From contig NZ_QRCU01000059.1 of the NCBI RefSeq assembly GCF_003369445.1, positions 1 to 64,000 on the forward strand: 64,000 bases of DNA, written 5' to 3'. The position numbers and the translations under genes are program-made. The notes beneath the pieces are model-generated. The model was not told where the DNA came from, ran no database searches, and was given only the letters and a program-made list of their open reading frames with translations. The stretch's first letter is position 1. Every line of letters begins with the position of its first letter. Origin of the DNA: Arthrobacter silvisoli (GTDB taxonomy: Bacteria > Actinomycetota > Actinomycetes > Actinomycetales > Micrococcaceae). Shown in pieces: positions 8,489 through 17,722 of this stretch.

Positions 8489-8914
8489 ATGACCCACGTG
8501 AACGATCCGGCAGTCATCGAACGCCTCATGCGGACCAAAGGCCGCTGGGCCATCGTCGGCCTGACGAAGAACGAGTGGCGCTCCGCGTATGACGTCGCCC
8601 TCTACATCCGCGACCGCATGGGCATGGAAATCATCCCGGTGAACCTGCGCGGCGAAGACGTCCACGGCGAAACCGGCTACAGGACGGTCGGCGACATTCC
8701 CGCCGAAAAGCAGCCGATCGACGTCGTGGACTGCTTCGTGAACTCCAGCCATGTAGGCGCGGTGATCGACCAGTCGATCGCGGCCGGCGCGAAGGCCGTG
8801 TGGCTGCAGCTCGGGGTCAACGATGAGGCCGCCGTCGACCGCGCGAAAGCCGCAGGGCTGGACGTCGTGGTCAACACCTGCCCGGCCCGGGAGGGCTGGC
8901 ATTACGGTCTGTAG
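8489..8914 (+). CDS. CoA-binding protein (YccU-like)
   Basis: A 141-aa Rossmann-fold protein of the CoA_binding_2 family. The N-terminal WAIVGLTKNEWRSAYDVA (about residues 20-37) is the nucleotide-binding loop with the family S/W-rich variant, and VWLQLGVNDEAAVDRAKAAGL (in part, about residue 104) followed by VVVNTCP gives the conserved C-terminal strand and Cys. Members bind CoA, but the reaction is unknown. It is apparently transcribed alone from a leaderless promoter, 19 bases ahead of the next gene, which has its own -10 element. Confidence 0.85.
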   Translation: MTHVNDPAVIERLMRTKGRWAIVGLTKNEWRSAYDVALYIRDRMGMEIIPVNLRGEDVHGETGYRTVGDIPAEKQPIDVVDCFVNSSHVGAVIDQSIAAGAKAVWLQLGVNDEAAVDRAKAAGLDVVVNTCPAREGWHYGL

Positions 8915-8921
8915 CCTGGGC

Positions 8922-8927
8922 TAGGCT
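8922..8927 (+). promoter_or_regulatory. Leaderless -10 element TAGGCT
   Basis: The same hexamer and six-base spacing as at 8477, here before the ATG at 8934. Confidence 0.6.
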
Positions 8928-8933
8928 CGGACC

Positions 8934-9329
8934 ATGGATGCTGCTACCCTCCGCCGGATCTGCCTGGAATTCCCCGGAGCCTTCGAGGACTTCCCCTTTG
9001 GCCCGGAAACCTCGGTCTTCAAGGTCCGTTCCGCGGTGTCCGGCGGCCAAGACGCGAAGCTGTTTGCGCTCTCCGCGCTGGACGCCGAACCGCTTACGGT
9101 GAACTTGAAATGCGAGCCCGGACTGGCTGCACAATTGCGCGCGGCGCACCCCGAGATCACCGGCGCCTGGCACATGAACAAGACCCATTGGAACGGCGTC
9201 CGGCTGGACGGCAGCCTTCCCGATGCCATGATCCGGGACATGGTGGAGGACTCCTACGACCTCGTGGTGGCGAGGCTCAGCAAGAAGCAGCAGGAGCAAC
9301 TCGGGTGGGCGCGCCTTGCCGGCAAATGA
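8934..9329 (+). CDS. MmcQ/YjbR family protein
   Basis: A 131-aa protein of the CyaY-like MmcQ/YjbR family. The pattern FPGAFEDFPFGPETSVFKV (in part, residues about 14-30), the Lys/Cys strand VNLKCEPGLAAQLRA (about residue 58) and the WNGVRLDG strand with the following helix are all present. These proteins are sometimes called DNA-binding, but their role is unsettled. An in-frame alternative start is not evident; the ATG at 8938 is out of frame. Confidence 0.85.
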   Translation: MDAATLRRICLEFPGAFEDFPFGPETSVFKVRSAVSGGQDAKLFALSALDAEPLTVNLKCEPGLAAQLRAAHPEITGAWHMNKTHWNGVRLDGSLPDAMIRDMVEDSYDLVVARLSKKQQEQLGWARLAGK

Positions 9330-9411
9330 GCTGCCCCGGCATGGCCGCGGTCGGATAGATTGAGAGTGCGCAACACCATTCGATGCCCTTGACGCAATCG
9401 GGAGCGGCCAG

Positions 9412-10041
9412 ATGCTGGAGCAAAGAACACTCGACGAGTTGTGGACCTTCGAAGACCCGGCCCTGTCCGAAGCGCGCTTCCGGGAAGCAATGCAGGATCC
9501 CCGGTTCGACGATTTCGAACGCTCGGAACTGGCCACCCAGCTTGGCCGCGCCATCGGACTCCAGGGCCGCTACGAAGAGGCCGATGCCCTGCTGGACTCG
9601 ATTGACACCGAAGAGGAGCCCACGCTCGCGGTCCGGGTCCTCCTGGAGCGCGGGCGGTTGCTGAATTTCTCCGGGCACCCGGCCATGGCCGTGCCGCTGC
9701 TCGAGCAGGCCGCGGAGCTCGGCGACCATCTCGGCGAGGAATTCCTCACGGTGGATGCCCTGCACATGCTCGCGATCGCCGACTCCGGACACCAGGAGTC
9801 CTGGACGCGCAGCGCGCTCGAGTACGCCTCCGCCGTCGACGATCCGCGCACCAAGCGCTGGATGGTTTCGCTGCACAACAACCTCGGCTGGGCGCTGTAC
9901 GACGACGGCCGCCGCACCGAAGCGCTGGTGGAGTTCCAGCTTGCCGAGCAATGGGCGGAACGTGTCGGCACTCCGCAGCAGCAGCGCTGGGCTCGGGAAG
10001 CCATCGAAGAGTGCGAAAGGTCGCTTAGCGGACGGCCCTGA
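9412..10041 (+). CDS. TPR-repeat protein
   Basis: A 209-aa soluble protein made of helical pairs. Tetratricopeptide-like units are visible around residues 40-70 (LATQLGRAIGLQGRYEEADA), 75-110 and 145-195 (NNLGWALYDDGRRTEALVEFQLAEQW in pieces). No catalytic motif is present, so it most likely mediates protein contacts. GGGAGCGG lies upstream of the ATG. The gene is monocistronic by spacing. Confidence 0.7.
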   Translation: MLEQRTLDELWTFEDPALSEARFREAMQDPRFDDFERSELATQLGRAIGLQGRYEEADALLDSIDTEEEPTLAVRVLLERGRLLNFSGHPAMAVPLLEQAAELGDHLGEEFLTVDALHMLAIADSGHQESWTRSALEYASAVDDPRTKRWMVSLHNNLGWALYDDGRRTEALVEFQLAEQWAERVGTPQQQRWAREAIEECERSLSGRP

Positions 10042-10063
10042 GCTGCGGTTTCTTTCCTTTTGA

Positions 10064-10091
10064 AGCCTCCCCGGGGGGCCCGGAGGCGCTT
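10064..10091 (+). terminator. Hairpin after the TPR gene
   Basis: AAGCCTCC at about 10063-10070 pairs with GGAGGCGCTT at about 10082-10091 around a GC-rich loop, in the spacer before the NgcE-like gene. It lacks a clear T-run. Confidence 0.4.
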
Positions 10092-10108
10092 CCTGAGTAG
10101 ATCACGTT

Positions 10109-10145
10109 TTGACAAAAGTTGATCGAAACTAGCCAGAAATATTGA
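10109..10145 (+). promoter_or_regulatory. Candidate promoter and operator of the ngcEFG-like operon
   Basis: A consensus TTGACA lies at 10109-10114 in a local A/T-rich stretch, with the imperfect dyad AGTTGATCGAAACT at about 10118-10131. A good -10 at 16-18 bases is not obvious, so the start site is uncertain. The dyad over the promoter would suit a sugar-responsive repressor. Confidence 0.4.
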
Positions 10146-10273
10146 TTTCCAATCACTTGTGGTGAATTATGTCACACGAGGGTGGCGCTGCTTCGGGCGC
10201 CTTCCAGCCGATCCGAAAATCTAGGCACGGGCGCCGTCCGGATCGGTCCTACGAGTCCCTGGAGGGTTTTAGG

Positions 10274-11677
10274 ATGAACGTTCAGCAGTCCTTCGCACGC
10301 CGTGGTTTCCTCCGCGGTGCGCTCGCCACCGCCGTATTGGCCCCGATGGGCGGAGCCCTGGCCTCCTGCGCGTCGGGCGGCACTACCACGACTGGTCCCA
10401 CCGGTACTGTGTCAGACACCAACCCGTTCGGGCTGGCGGACAACTCCACGGTTGACGCCGTGATTTTCAAGGGCGGCTACGGCATCGACTATGTCGATTT
10501 CGCCGGCAGCATTTTCAATAAGAACCACCAGGGTTCCACTGCCAAGATCAGCCCTTCGACCGCGATCTCCACGGAACTCCAGCCGCGCTTCGCCGGCGGC
10601 AACCCCCCGGACCTCGTGGACAACTCCGGTGCGCAGTCCATCGGCATCAGCACCATTCTTGACCAGCTGGAAGACCTCCAGCCCGTGGTGGACGCCAAGA
10701 ACCTCGAAGGCACCCCGATCAAGGACACTCTCTACGAAGGCGTGCTGGCACCCGGAACCTTCAACGGCAAGCTCGTGGCCATCAACTACGTGCTCACCCT
10801 CTTCGGTGTCTGGTATTCCGCGTCACTCTTCGAGGCCAACGGCTGGGCACCTCCCAAGACCTGGGACGAGGCCTTCGAACTCGGCGAGAAGGCCAAGGCC
10901 AAGGGCAAGTACTTGTTCCTCTGGGGCAAGGAAGCTGCGAGCTACTACTTGGAACTGGCACTGTCTTCCGCCATCAAGGAAGGCGGCGACGAGGTCCGGG
11001 TAGCACTGGAAAACCTCAAGGAAGACAGCTGGAAGCACCCCGCGCTCACCAAGGTCTTCGAGGCCCTGGACAAGCACGTCAAGGCCGGCCACTTCAAGCC
11101 GGGCGGTTCCGGCACGGCCTTCACCGCGGCGCAGGCCCAGTGGAGCAACGGCCAGGAGGCGTTGCTCTACCCCTCCGGTTCGTGGATCGAAAACGAAATG
11201 AAGGACCAGACCAAGGCCGACTTCAAGATGACAGGCGCACCGGTGCCCACCCCCAGCAGCAGCCCGAAGATGCCGTACGAGGCGCTGCACTCCGGCGGCG
11301 GCGAGCCCTTCATCGTTCCCTCCCAGGCCAAGAACAAGGCAGGCGGCAAGGAAATCCTCCGCATCATGCTCTCCAAGGACGCGGCCGCCAACTTCGCCAA
11401 GACCAAGCTGGCTCCCACCGTTGTCAAGGACACCGTCCCCGCGGACGGCTTCGGTTCAACCGCTTTGGTGTCGCAGACCAAGATGCTCGATGCGGCCGGA
11501 AAGAACGTCTTCAACTGGCAGTTCCTTGACCTGTACGGCATGAACAAGGACGTCCTGGTTGTCTGGAATGCCTTCCTCGATGGCAAGTCGAACGCTGCCA
11601 AGCTGGCCGAGGACATGCAGAAGATGTCGGACAAGATCCGCAACGACAGTTCCATCAAGAAGGTTGAAATCAAGTGA
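10274..11677 (+). CDS. ngcE: ABC transporter sugar-binding lipoprotein, NgcE-like
   Basis: Extracytoplasmic binding protein of a CUT1-type sugar importer. The 467-aa protein begins with a twin-arginine signal (RR at residues 9-10, ARRGFLRG) ending in a lipobox LASC with Cys32, so it is predicted to be Tat-exported and lipid-anchored. The mature part has the NPPDLVDNSGAQSIGI segment and the late GGGEPFIVPSQAKNK segment that I associate with the N-acetylglucosamine/chitobiose NgcE group; the substrate is therefore a family-based inference. The frame is open upstream to 10169, but the ATG at 10274 has GGAGGG upstream and starts the signal peptide. The next gene overlaps by four bases. Confidence 0.85.
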   Translation: MNVQQSFARRGFLRGALATAVLAPMGGALASCASGGTTTTGPTGTVSDTNPFGLADNSTVDAVIFKGGYGIDYVDFAGSIFNKNHQGSTAKISPSTAISTELQPRFAGGNPPDLVDNSGAQSIGISTILDQLEDLQPVVDAKNLEGTPIKDTLYEGVLAPGTFNGKLVAINYVLTLFGVWYSASLFEANGWAPPKTWDEAFELGEKAKAKGKYLFLWGKEAASYYLELALSSAIKEGGDEVRVALENLKEDSWKHPALTKVFEALDKHVKAGHFKPGGSGTAFTAAQAQWSNGQEALLYPSGSWIENEMKDQTKADFKMTGAPVPTPSSSPKMPYEALHSGGGEPFIVPSQAKNKAGGKEILRIMLSKDAAANFAKTKLAPTVVKDTVPADGFGSTALVSQTKMLDAAGKNVFNWQFLDLYGMNKDVLVVWNAFLDGKSNAAKLAEDMQKMSDKIRNDSSIKKVEIK

Positions 11678-12669
11678 GCCTGCCCCCACCAACTGCGGTT
11701 CTGGAAGGCGGCCGCAAGGCCGCCATCCAGAGCCGCCGCAAGAACCTGACCTTTGACAAGGTCTCCTTCATGGCGGTGTTCCTCGGGATACCGCTGGCGA
11801 TCTACTTGGTCTTCGTGATTTGGCCGTTCCTGCAGGCGTTCGTCTATTCCCTGACGGACTGGTCCGGCTTCAGCCCGAACTACAAATTCATTGGGCTGGA
11901 CAATTACGCCCGCATTTTCACGGACGACCAGTTCCTGAAGGCGCTCAGCAACAACGTCATCCTGCTGATCATTGTTCCCCTGGTCACTGTGGTCCTGAGC
12001 CTCGTCCTGGCCGCGCTCGTCACGGTAGGCGGCAGCAGCAAGGGCCAGGTCAAGGGCCTGAAGAACTCCAGTTTCTACCGCGTAGTTTCCTTCTTCCCCT
12101 ACACCATTCCCGCCGTCGCCATCGGTATCATGTGGGGCCAGATCTACGACCCCAGCGGCGGCCTGCTGAACGGCGCCCTGAACGCCTTGGGACTTAACTT
12201 CAAGGATTATGCCTGGCTGGGCAACACCAACACGGCCATGGCGTGCTCCATCTTCGTCATCATCTGGGGCTTCGTGGGCTTCTACATGGTGCTCTTCATT
12301 GCCGGCATCAAAGGCATTCCCGCCGAACTCTTCGAGGCTGCCCGCATTGACGGCGCAGGTCGTTTCCGCACCGCAGTCAGTGTCACTATCCCGATGATCC
12401 GCGACAACATCCAGACCGCCTACGTCTACCTGGGCATCTTCGCCCTGGACGCCTTCGTCTACATGGCCTCGCTGTTCCCGAACGCAGGCGGCCCGGAGAA
12501 CTCCACCCTGGTCATGTCCCAGCAGCTCTTCTTCACCGCCTTCCAGCGCGGCCAGTTCGGCATGGCGACCGCCATGGGCGTCATCCTCGCCGTGGCAACC
12601 CTGCTCTTCTCCGGCCTCGTGTTCCTGGTGAACAAGCTGACCGGCGGTACCGATGGAGGCCGGCTGTGA
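11674..12669 (+). CDS. ngcF: ABC sugar permease, NgcF-like (MalF type)
   Basis: A 331-aa inner-membrane permease with six or more helices. The EAA loop contacting the ATPase reads ELFEAARIDGAGRFRTA (about residue 212). It starts at GTG 11674, overlapping the binding-protein stop (GTGA), and ends overlapping the next permease by four bases, so the three genes are translationally coupled. No ATPase gene is present in the operon; a shared MsiK-type ATPase elsewhere is expected from what is known of actinobacterial CUT1 systems. Confidence 0.88.
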   Translation: MSLPPPTAVLEGGRKAAIQSRRKNLTFDKVSFMAVFLGIPLAIYLVFVIWPFLQAFVYSLTDWSGFSPNYKFIGLDNYARIFTDDQFLKALSNNVILLIIVPLVTVVLSLVLAALVTVGGSSKGQVKGLKNSSFYRVVSFFPYTIPAVAIGIMWGQIYDPSGGLLNGALNALGLNFKDYAWLGNTNTAMACSIFVIIWGFVGFYMVLFIAGIKGIPAELFEAARIDGAGRFRTAVSVTIPMIRDNIQTAYVYLGIFALDAFVYMASLFPNAGGPENSTLVMSQQLFFTAFQRGQFGMATAMGVILAVATLLFSGLVFLVNKLTGGTDGGRL

Positions 12670-13553
12670 CTCTTCTGAAACAAAAGACAGCCCCCGTGGG
12701 CCACCTCGAGCGCGAAGCCAAGAGCACGCCGGGTGACCGGGCGGTGGCGGCAACATCACACGTCGTCCTGGCCATCTGGTCCGCCATTGTGGTCCTGCCG
12801 CTCCTGTGGACCTTCATGTCCTCCTTCAAGACCTCCAACGAGATCTTCGCATCGCCGTTCGCACTGCCGGGGGCGTGGAAGCTGGACAACTACATCAAGG
12901 CGTGGAGCGAAGCCGGCATTGGTGCGGCCTTCATCAACTCGGTGATCGTGGTTGGCGTCTCGCTGGTGCTGGTCATGTTGCTGGGGGCCATGTGCGCCTA
13001 CGTGCTGGCCCGCTTCAGTTTCCGGGGCAGCAGGGTCATCTACGTCCTGATGCTCGCTGGCCTGACCTTCCCGATCTTCCTTGCCATGGTCCCGTTGTTC
13101 GGCGTCCTCAAGGGAATGGGGCTGCTCAACCAGTTGCCGGGCCTGATCATCACGTACGTCGCTTTCGCCTTGCCGTTCACTGTGTTCTTCCTCTTCGCGT
13201 TCTTCAAGAACCTTCCGGGTGAGATCGCCGAGGCGGCAGCGATTGACGGCGCCGGGGAGTGGCGGACCTTCTTCCAGATCATGCTGCCCATGGCCAGGCC
13301 CGGCCTCGCATCCGTGGCCATCTTCAACTTCCTGGGCCTGTGGAACCAGTTCCTCATCCCGGTGACCATCAACGCCGGCGGCCCCAAGGTCCTCTCCCAG
13401 GAGCTGTTCGCCTTTGCCCAGCAGATGGGCTACGCGGTGGACTTCGGCGCCCTGTTCGCAGCCGTCACCGTAACCGTCATCCCGGTGCTCATCGCGTACA
13501 TCCTGTTCCAGCGCCAGCTGCAGGGCTCGGTGTCGCAGGGCACCTCCCGCTGA
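12666..13553 (+). CDS. ngcG: ABC sugar permease, NgcG-like (MalG type)
   Basis: A 295-aa second permease with six predicted helices. The EAA loop is EIAEAAAIDGAGEWRTFF (about residue 183). It starts at GTG 12666 inside the stop of the preceding permease, and a hairpin terminator at 13575-13610 ends the operon. Together with the binding protein it forms the channel for amino sugar or chito-oligosaccharide uptake (substrate inferred from the family). Confidence 0.88.
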   Translation: MTLLKQKTAPVGHLEREAKSTPGDRAVAATSHVVLAIWSAIVVLPLLWTFMSSFKTSNEIFASPFALPGAWKLDNYIKAWSEAGIGAAFINSVIVVGVSLVLVMLLGAMCAYVLARFSFRGSRVIYVLMLAGLTFPIFLAMVPLFGVLKGMGLLNQLPGLIITYVAFALPFTVFFLFAFFKNLPGEIAEAAAIDGAGEWRTFFQIMLPMARPGLASVAIFNFLGLWNQFLIPVTINAGGPKVLSQELFAFAQQMGYAVDFGALFAAVTVTVIPVLIAYILFQRQLQGSVSQGTSR

Positions 13554-13574
13554 CCCTTCCAGTACCAAGCGCCC

Positions 13575-13610
13575 GACGGCGGTTCCCACCTTCAGGTGGG
13601 GGCCGCCGTC
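13575..13610 (+). terminator. Terminator after the ngcEFG-like operon
   Basis: A 16-bp stem with two G-T wobbles (13575-13590 against 13595-13610) and a TTCA loop lies 21 bases after the last permease stop. It is followed by GTCGTCTTCC rather than a pure T-run. Confidence 0.65.
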
Positions 13611-13666
13611 GTCGTCTTCCCGGCTTGGTGTACCCGTCCCGTTTAGCGCGCCGGTGGACGCGATGA

Positions 13667-13672
13667 CAGGAT
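13667..13672 (+). promoter_or_regulatory. Candidate leaderless -10 element CAGGAT
   Basis: CAGGAT ends seven bases before the GTG at 13680. The same CAGGAT-to-start arrangement occurs before the YqfO-like gene at 38728. Confidence 0.4.
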
Positions 13673-13679
13673 GGAGTCC

Positions 13680-14000
13680 GTGATCTTCATCGTCGTCAAA
13701 TTCAAGACCAAGCCCGACTGGACCGAACGCTGGCTCGACCTCGTGGCCGGCTTCACCGAGGCCACCCGCGCCGAGCCGGGCAATCTGTGGTTCGACTGGT
13801 CCCGCAGCGTGGACAACCCCAACGAGTTCGTGCTCGTGGAAGCCTTCAAGGACGACGCCGCGGGTGACCACGTCAACAGCGAACACTTCAAGAGGGCCAT
13901 GGCGGACATGCCGCAGGCCCTCGCGGAGACCCCGCGGATCGTCAGCCGCCAGATCGAGGGCGAAGGCTGGGACCTGATGGGCGAACTCAGCATCCCGTAG
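13680..14000 (+). CDS. Antibiotic biosynthesis monooxygenase (ABM)-like protein
   Basis: A 106-aa ferredoxin-like-fold protein. The N-terminal strand IFIVVKFKTKPDW, the FTEATRAEPGNLWFDWSRS segment with the EPGN turn (about residue 34), and FVLVEAFKDDAAGDHVNSEHF (in part) with the catalytic-face His are characteristic of quinol monooxygenase-type ABM proteins. I prefer GTG 13680 over ATG 13671 because it places the first beta strand at the N terminus, as in relatives, and fits the CAGGAT element. The substrate is unknown. Confidence 0.8.
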   Translation: MIFIVVKFKTKPDWTERWLDLVAGFTEATRAEPGNLWFDWSRSVDNPNEFVLVEAFKDDAAGDHVNSEHFKRAMADMPQALAETPRIVSRQIEGEGWDLMGELSIP

Positions 14001-14023
14001 CCCGGCGTCCAGCCCGGCGGAGC

Positions 14024-14029
14024 CATAAT
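14024..14029 (+). promoter_or_regulatory. Leaderless -10 element CATAAT
   Basis: CATAAT ends six bases before the ATG at 14036, and there is no ribosome binding site. Confidence 0.5.
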
Positions 14030-14035
14030 GTCCCC

Positions 14036-14329
14036 ATGTGGATCGGCTGGATCGAGTTCGACATCCTCCTGGGCGAAGTTCACAGCCTGAAGGAGAAACG
14101 CTCATTGGTGCGGCCCGTGGTGGCCGAGCTGAAGCGCCGCTTCGAGGTGTCCGCGGCAGAGACGGGCTTCATGGACCAGCATCGGCGGGCGCTCATCGGC
14201 GCGGCGGTGGTGGCACCGGACCATGCGCACCTCGTGGAGGTGCTCGACGCCGTCGAACGCCTGGTTGCCGGCCGCCCGGAAATTGAACTGCTCAGCGCCC
14301 GCCGCCGCGACCTCCACAGCGAGGATTAA
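14036..14329 (+). CDS. DUF503 domain protein
   Basis: A 97-aa protein covering the whole DUF503 family. The opening MWIGWIEFDILLGEVHSLKEKRS (in part) and the RRALIGAAVVAPDHAHLVEVLDA strand and helix are the family landmarks. In other bacteria DUF503 genes often sit near rbfA/infB, but here the gene stands alone, ahead of a 24-bp palindrome. The function is not established. Confidence 0.85.
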   Translation: MWIGWIEFDILLGEVHSLKEKRSLVRPVVAELKRRFEVSAAETGFMDQHRRALIGAAVVAPDHAHLVEVLDAVERLVAGRPEIELLSARRRDLHSED

Positions 14330-14331
14330 AG

Positions 14332-14394
14332 CAACGCGGGGTCACTTACGGCCCATCCCGAGGGGAAACATGGGCCGTAAGTGACCCCGCGTTG
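14332..14394. repeat. 24-bp perfect inverted repeat between DUF503 and purL, probable two-way terminator
   Basis: The arms at 14332-14355 and 14371-14394 (beginning caacgcggggtcacttac) are exact reverse complements, separated by 15 bases. It begins two bases after the DUF503 stop and ends 13 bases before the purL stop, between convergent genes. It has no long T-run. It resembles a dispersed palindromic repeat as much as a normal terminator. Confidence 0.8.
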
Positions 14395-14407
14395 GGGTCT
14401 GAGGGCT

Positions 14408-16717
14408 CTAGCCGAAGTACTTCGGCAGGGTGCCTTCGTGCGCTTCGCGGAGGGCGTCCAGGGACATGGCCTCCACGCCGTTGATCTCCAGGGCGTTGGA
14501 AGCTGCGTCCACCACGCCGATGCGCAGGTGGGCGAAGCCGCGGGCGGTGCACATGTCCTTGAAGCGGACCTCTTCGGAACGCGGCACGGACACGATGGCC
14601 CGGGCCTGGGACTCGGAGAACAAGGCCGTGAACAGGTCCACGCCGTCGCGCTCGAGCAGTTCCTCCAAGGCGATCCGGGCGCCGACACCGTAACGCAGTG
14701 CGGACTCCACCAAGGCTGCCGCGAGGCCGCCTTCGGAGAGGTCGTGCGCGGAGTCGACCATGCCGTCGCGGCTGGCGTTGATCAGGATCTCGCCGAGCTG
14801 GCGCTCCGCGGCAAGGTCCACGCGCGGCGGCAGGCCGCCGAGGTGGCCGCGCAGCTTGGCCCATTCCGAACCGTCCAGTTCAGCCGCCGTGGTACCCAGC
14901 AGGTAGATGGCCTGGCCGTCTTCCTTCCAGCCGGAGGGGGTGCGGCGCGCGACGTCGTCGAGCTTGCCCAGCACCGCCACCACGGGGGAGGGGTGGATCG
15001 GGGTGGTACCGGTCTGGTTGTACAGCGAGACGTTGCCGCCGGTGACCGGGACACCCAGCTCCATGCAGGCGTCGGACAGCCCGCGGATGGACTCGGCCAG
15101 CTGCCACATGACATCCGGGTCCTCGGGGGAGCCGAAGTTCAGGCAGTCGGAGACGGCCATCGGCACGGCGCCGGAAGTGGCCACGTTGCGGTAGGCCTCG
15201 GCCAGGGCCAGCTGGGCGCCGTTGTACGGGTCGAGATAGGTGTAGCGGCCGTTGGCGTCGGTGGCCAGGGCCACGCCCAGGCCGGTCTCCTCGTCCACGC
15301 GCACCACGCCGGCGTCGTCCGGGAACGCCATGGCGGTGTTGCCCCCGACGTAGCGGTCGTACTGCTTGGTGATCCAGGACTTGTCGCACATGTTCGGCGA
15401 GGCGACCAGTTCGGTGACGGCGGCAGCCAGCTCGGACGGGGCCGACGGGCGGCCGGCGTCCTGCACGGAACCGGTGAAGGTGTCCGCCTGCAGGGCATCC
15501 TGCCAGGACGGGCGGGCGTAGGGGCGGTCGTAGACCGGACCGTCGTGGGCGACGGTGCGCGGGTCGACGTCGACGATGACCTCGCCTTCCCAGGTGATGA
15601 TGAGGCGGCCGGTGTCGGTCACCTCGCCCAGCCAGGCGTATTCCACGGCCCACTTGTCCATGACGGCTTCGAACGCCTCGACGTTCTCCGGGGTGACCAC
15701 GGCCATCATGCGTTCCTGCGACTCGGACATCAGGATTTCGCCCGGGGTCAGGGTGGGGTCGCGGAGCAGCACGCTGGTCAGCTCCACCTGCATGCCGCCG
15801 TCGCCGTTGGAGGCGAGCTCGGACGTGGCGCAGGAGATGCCGGCCGCGCCGAGGTCCTGGATGCCTTCGACCAGGGAGCCCTTGAAGAGCTCGAGGCAGC
15901 ACTCGATGAGGACCTTCTCGGCGAAGGGGTCGCCCACCTGGACGGCGGGGCGCTTGGACGGCTTGGTGTCGTCGAAGGACTCGGAGGCCAGCACGGAGGC
16001 GCCGCCGATGCCGTCGCCGCCGGTGCGCGCACCGAAGAGGACCACCTTGTTGCCCTTGCCGGAGGCGTTGGCCAAGCGGATGTCCTCGTGGCGCATGACG
16101 CCCACGGCGAGGGCGTTGACCAGCGGGTTGCCCTGGTAGACGGCGTCGAACACCATTTCGCCGCCGATGTTCGGCAGGCCAAGGGAGTTGCCGTAGCCGC
16201 CGATGCCGGCCACGGCGCCGTGCATGACGCGGGCGGTGTCCGGGTGGTCGATCTCGCCGAAGCGCAGCGGGTCCATGACGGCCACGGGGCGGGCGCCCAT
16301 GGAGATGATGTCGCGGACGATGCCGCCGATGCCGGTCGCGGCACCCTGGTAAGGCTCAACGAACGACGGCGAGTTATGGGACTCGATCTTGAAGGTCACG
16401 GCCCAGCCGTCCCCCAGGTTGGTGACGCCGGCGTTTTCGCCGATGCCCACCAGCATGTCCTTCTTCATCTCCTCGGTGACCTTCTGGCCGAACTGGCGCA
16501 GGTGGTTCTTGGAGGATTTGTAGGAGCAGTGCTCGCTCCACATGACGGAGTACATGGCCAGCTCGGCGCCGGTGGGGCGGCGGCCCAGGACCTTGACGAT
16601 CTCGTCGAACTCGTTCTGCTTCAGGCCGAGTTCGGCCCAGGGGAGTTCGGTGTCGGGAGTGTTCGCTGCGTTCTCGACGGTGTCGATGTTGAACTTCTTG
16701 TTGGTCTCCGTGGTCAC
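14408..16717 (-). CDS. purL: Phosphoribosylformylglycinamidine synthase subunit PurL
   Basis: Synthetase subunit of the step 4 purine enzyme (FGAR plus glutamine-derived ammonia and ATP to FGAM). The 769-aa small-form PurL works with PurQ and PurS. Landmarks are the [14 protein letters not shown] active-site block (about residue 57), [27 protein letters not shown] (in part, about residue 105), [14 protein letters not shown] near residue 545, and [15 protein letters not shown] near residue 675. It starts at ATG 16717, overlapping the purQ stop by four bases, which indicates coupled translation. Confidence 0.97.
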   Translation of the reverse strand: MTTETNKKFNIDTVENAANTPDTELPWAELGLKQNEFDEIVKVLGRRPTGAELAMYSVMWSEHCSYKSSKNHLRQFGQKVTEEMKKDMLVGIGENAGVTNLGDGWAVTFKIESHNSPSFVEPYQGAATGIGGIVRDIISMGARPVAVMDPLRFGEIDHPDTARVMHGAVAGIGGYGNSLGLPNIGGEMVFDAVYQGNPLVNALAVGVMRHEDIRLANASGKGNKVVLFGARTGGDGIGGASVLASESFDDTKPSKRPAVQVGDPFAEKVLIECCLELFKGSLVEGIQDLGAAGISCATSELASNGDGGMQVELTSVLLRDPTLTPGEILMSESQERMMAVVTPENVEAFEAVMDKWAVEYAWLGEVTDTGRLIITWEGEVIVDVDPRTVAHDGPVYDRPYARPSWQDALQADTFTGSVQDAGRPSAPSELAAAVTELVASPNMCDKSWITKQYDRYVGGNTAMAFPDDAGVVRVDEETGLGVALATDANGRYTYLDPYNGAQLALAEAYRNVATSGAVPMAVSDCLNFGSPEDPDVMWQLAESIRGLSDACMELGVPVTGGNVSLYNQTGTTPIHPSPVVAVLGKLDDVARRTPSGWKEDGQAIYLLGTTAAELDGSEWAKLRGHLGGLPPRVDLAAERQLGEILINASRDGMVDSAHDLSEGGLAAALVESALRYGVGARIALEELLERDGVDLFTALFSESQARAIVSVPRSEEVRFKDMCTARGFAHLRIGVVDAASNALEINGVEAMSLDALREAHEGTLPKYFG

Positions 16718-17469
16718 TTGGCGCCTCCCACAATCTTGTTCAAAACGGAGGTGAAGAAGCCCAGGCCGTCGGTGCCGGCGTTGGACTCCGGGCCGAAGCC
16801 GGGCTCAACCGCGTGTTCGGGGTGCGGCATGAGGCCCACCACGTTGCCGGCAGCGTTGGTGATGCCGGCGATGTCGCGGCGGGAGCCGTTCGGGTTGAAG
16901 CCCACGTAGCGGAACGCGACGCGGCCCTCGGCCTCAAGGGCGTCGAGGGTCTTCTCGTCGGCGATGTACTGGCCGTCCTGGTTCTTCAGCGGAACCAGGA
17001 TCTCCTGGCCGGCCTCGTAGTCGGTGGTCCAGGCGGTGGTGTTGTTCTCCACACGCAGCACCTGGTCCCGGCAGAGGAACTTCAGGTGGTCGTTCTTGAT
17101 CATCGAACCGGGCAGCAGGTGCGATTCGGTGAGGATCTGGAAGCCGTTGCAGATACCCAGCACCGGCAGCTTGGCGTCCGAGTTGGCGGCGTCGATGATC
17201 TTGGACATCAGCGGCGCGAAACGCGAAATGGCGCCGGCGCGCAGGTAGTCGCCGTAGGAGAAGCCGCCCGGGATCACCACGGCGTCGACGTCGGCCAGTT
17301 CCGTGTCGGCGTGCCAGAGCGCGACGGCGGTGCCGCCTGCCAGGCGGACGGCACGGGCGGCGTCGCGGTCGTCAAGGGTGCCGGGGAAGGTGACGACGCC
17401 GATCTTGGCGCCGTTCAACCGGGATTCGGCGGCCACGGGGGCATCGCCGATCAGGGGAAGTTCAGTCAT
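16714..17469 (-). CDS. purQ: Phosphoribosylformylglycinamidine synthase subunit PurQ
   Basis: Class I glutaminase subunit supplying ammonia to PurL. The 251-aa protein has [19 protein letters not shown] near the N terminus, [15 protein letters not shown] near residue 82, the nucleophile elbow [11 protein letters not shown] (Cys about residue 115) and the catalytic [12 protein letters not shown] near residue 220. I start it at ATG 17469 (MTELPLIGD); the frame is open farther but into purS. One base separates its start from the purS stop, and its stop overlaps purL. Confidence 0.97.
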   Translation of the reverse strand: MTELPLIGDAPVAAESRLNGAKIGVVTFPGTLDDRDAARAVRLAGGTAVALWHADTELADVDAVVIPGGFSYGDYLRAGAISRFAPLMSKIIDAANSDAKLPVLGICNGFQILTESHLLPGSMIKNDHLKFLCRDQVLRVENNTTAWTTDYEAGQEILVPLKNQDGQYIADEKTLDALEAEGRVAFRYVGFNPNGSRRDIAGITNAAGNVVGLMPHPEHAVEPGFGPESNAGTDGLGFFTSVLNKIVGGAK

Positions 17470-17470
17470 G

Positions 17471-17722
17471 TCAGGCCTCGACGACCTCGACGTTGACAAC
17501 ATCTTCGATGACCGGGTTGGAGAGCAGGGTTTCCGCTGCCTCGCGCGCCTGGGCGAGGATGGCGTCGGTCACCTCGCCGTCGACGGTCAGTTCGAAGCGC
17601 TTGCCCTGGCGGACTGCGCTAAAGCCGGTGAAGCCGAGGCGGGGCAGTGCTCCCACGATCGCCTTCCCCTGCGGGTCCAGAATCTCGGGCTTGGGCATGA
17701 CGTCGACGACGATCCGGGGCAT
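17471..17722 (-). CDS. purS: Phosphoribosylformylglycinamidine synthase subunit PurS
   Basis: An 83-aa bridging subunit holding PurL and PurQ together. The family pattern [26 protein letters not shown] (in part) and [13 protein letters not shown] is complete. It starts at ATG 17722 (MPRIVVDV); an in-frame upstream start at 17764 would add residues not found in the family. First gene of the purSQL transcription unit, whose promoter must lie in 17723-17929. Confidence 0.96.
   Translation of the reverse strand: MPRIVVDVMPKPEILDPQGKAIVGALPRLGFTGFSAVRQGKRFELTVDGEVTDAILAQAREAAETLLSNPVIEDVVNVEVVEA

Noticed and set aside
14381..16909. An 842-codon plus-strand open frame across purL
   Set aside because: Antisense shadow of purL/purQ with repetitive G/H/D/V composition and no domain.
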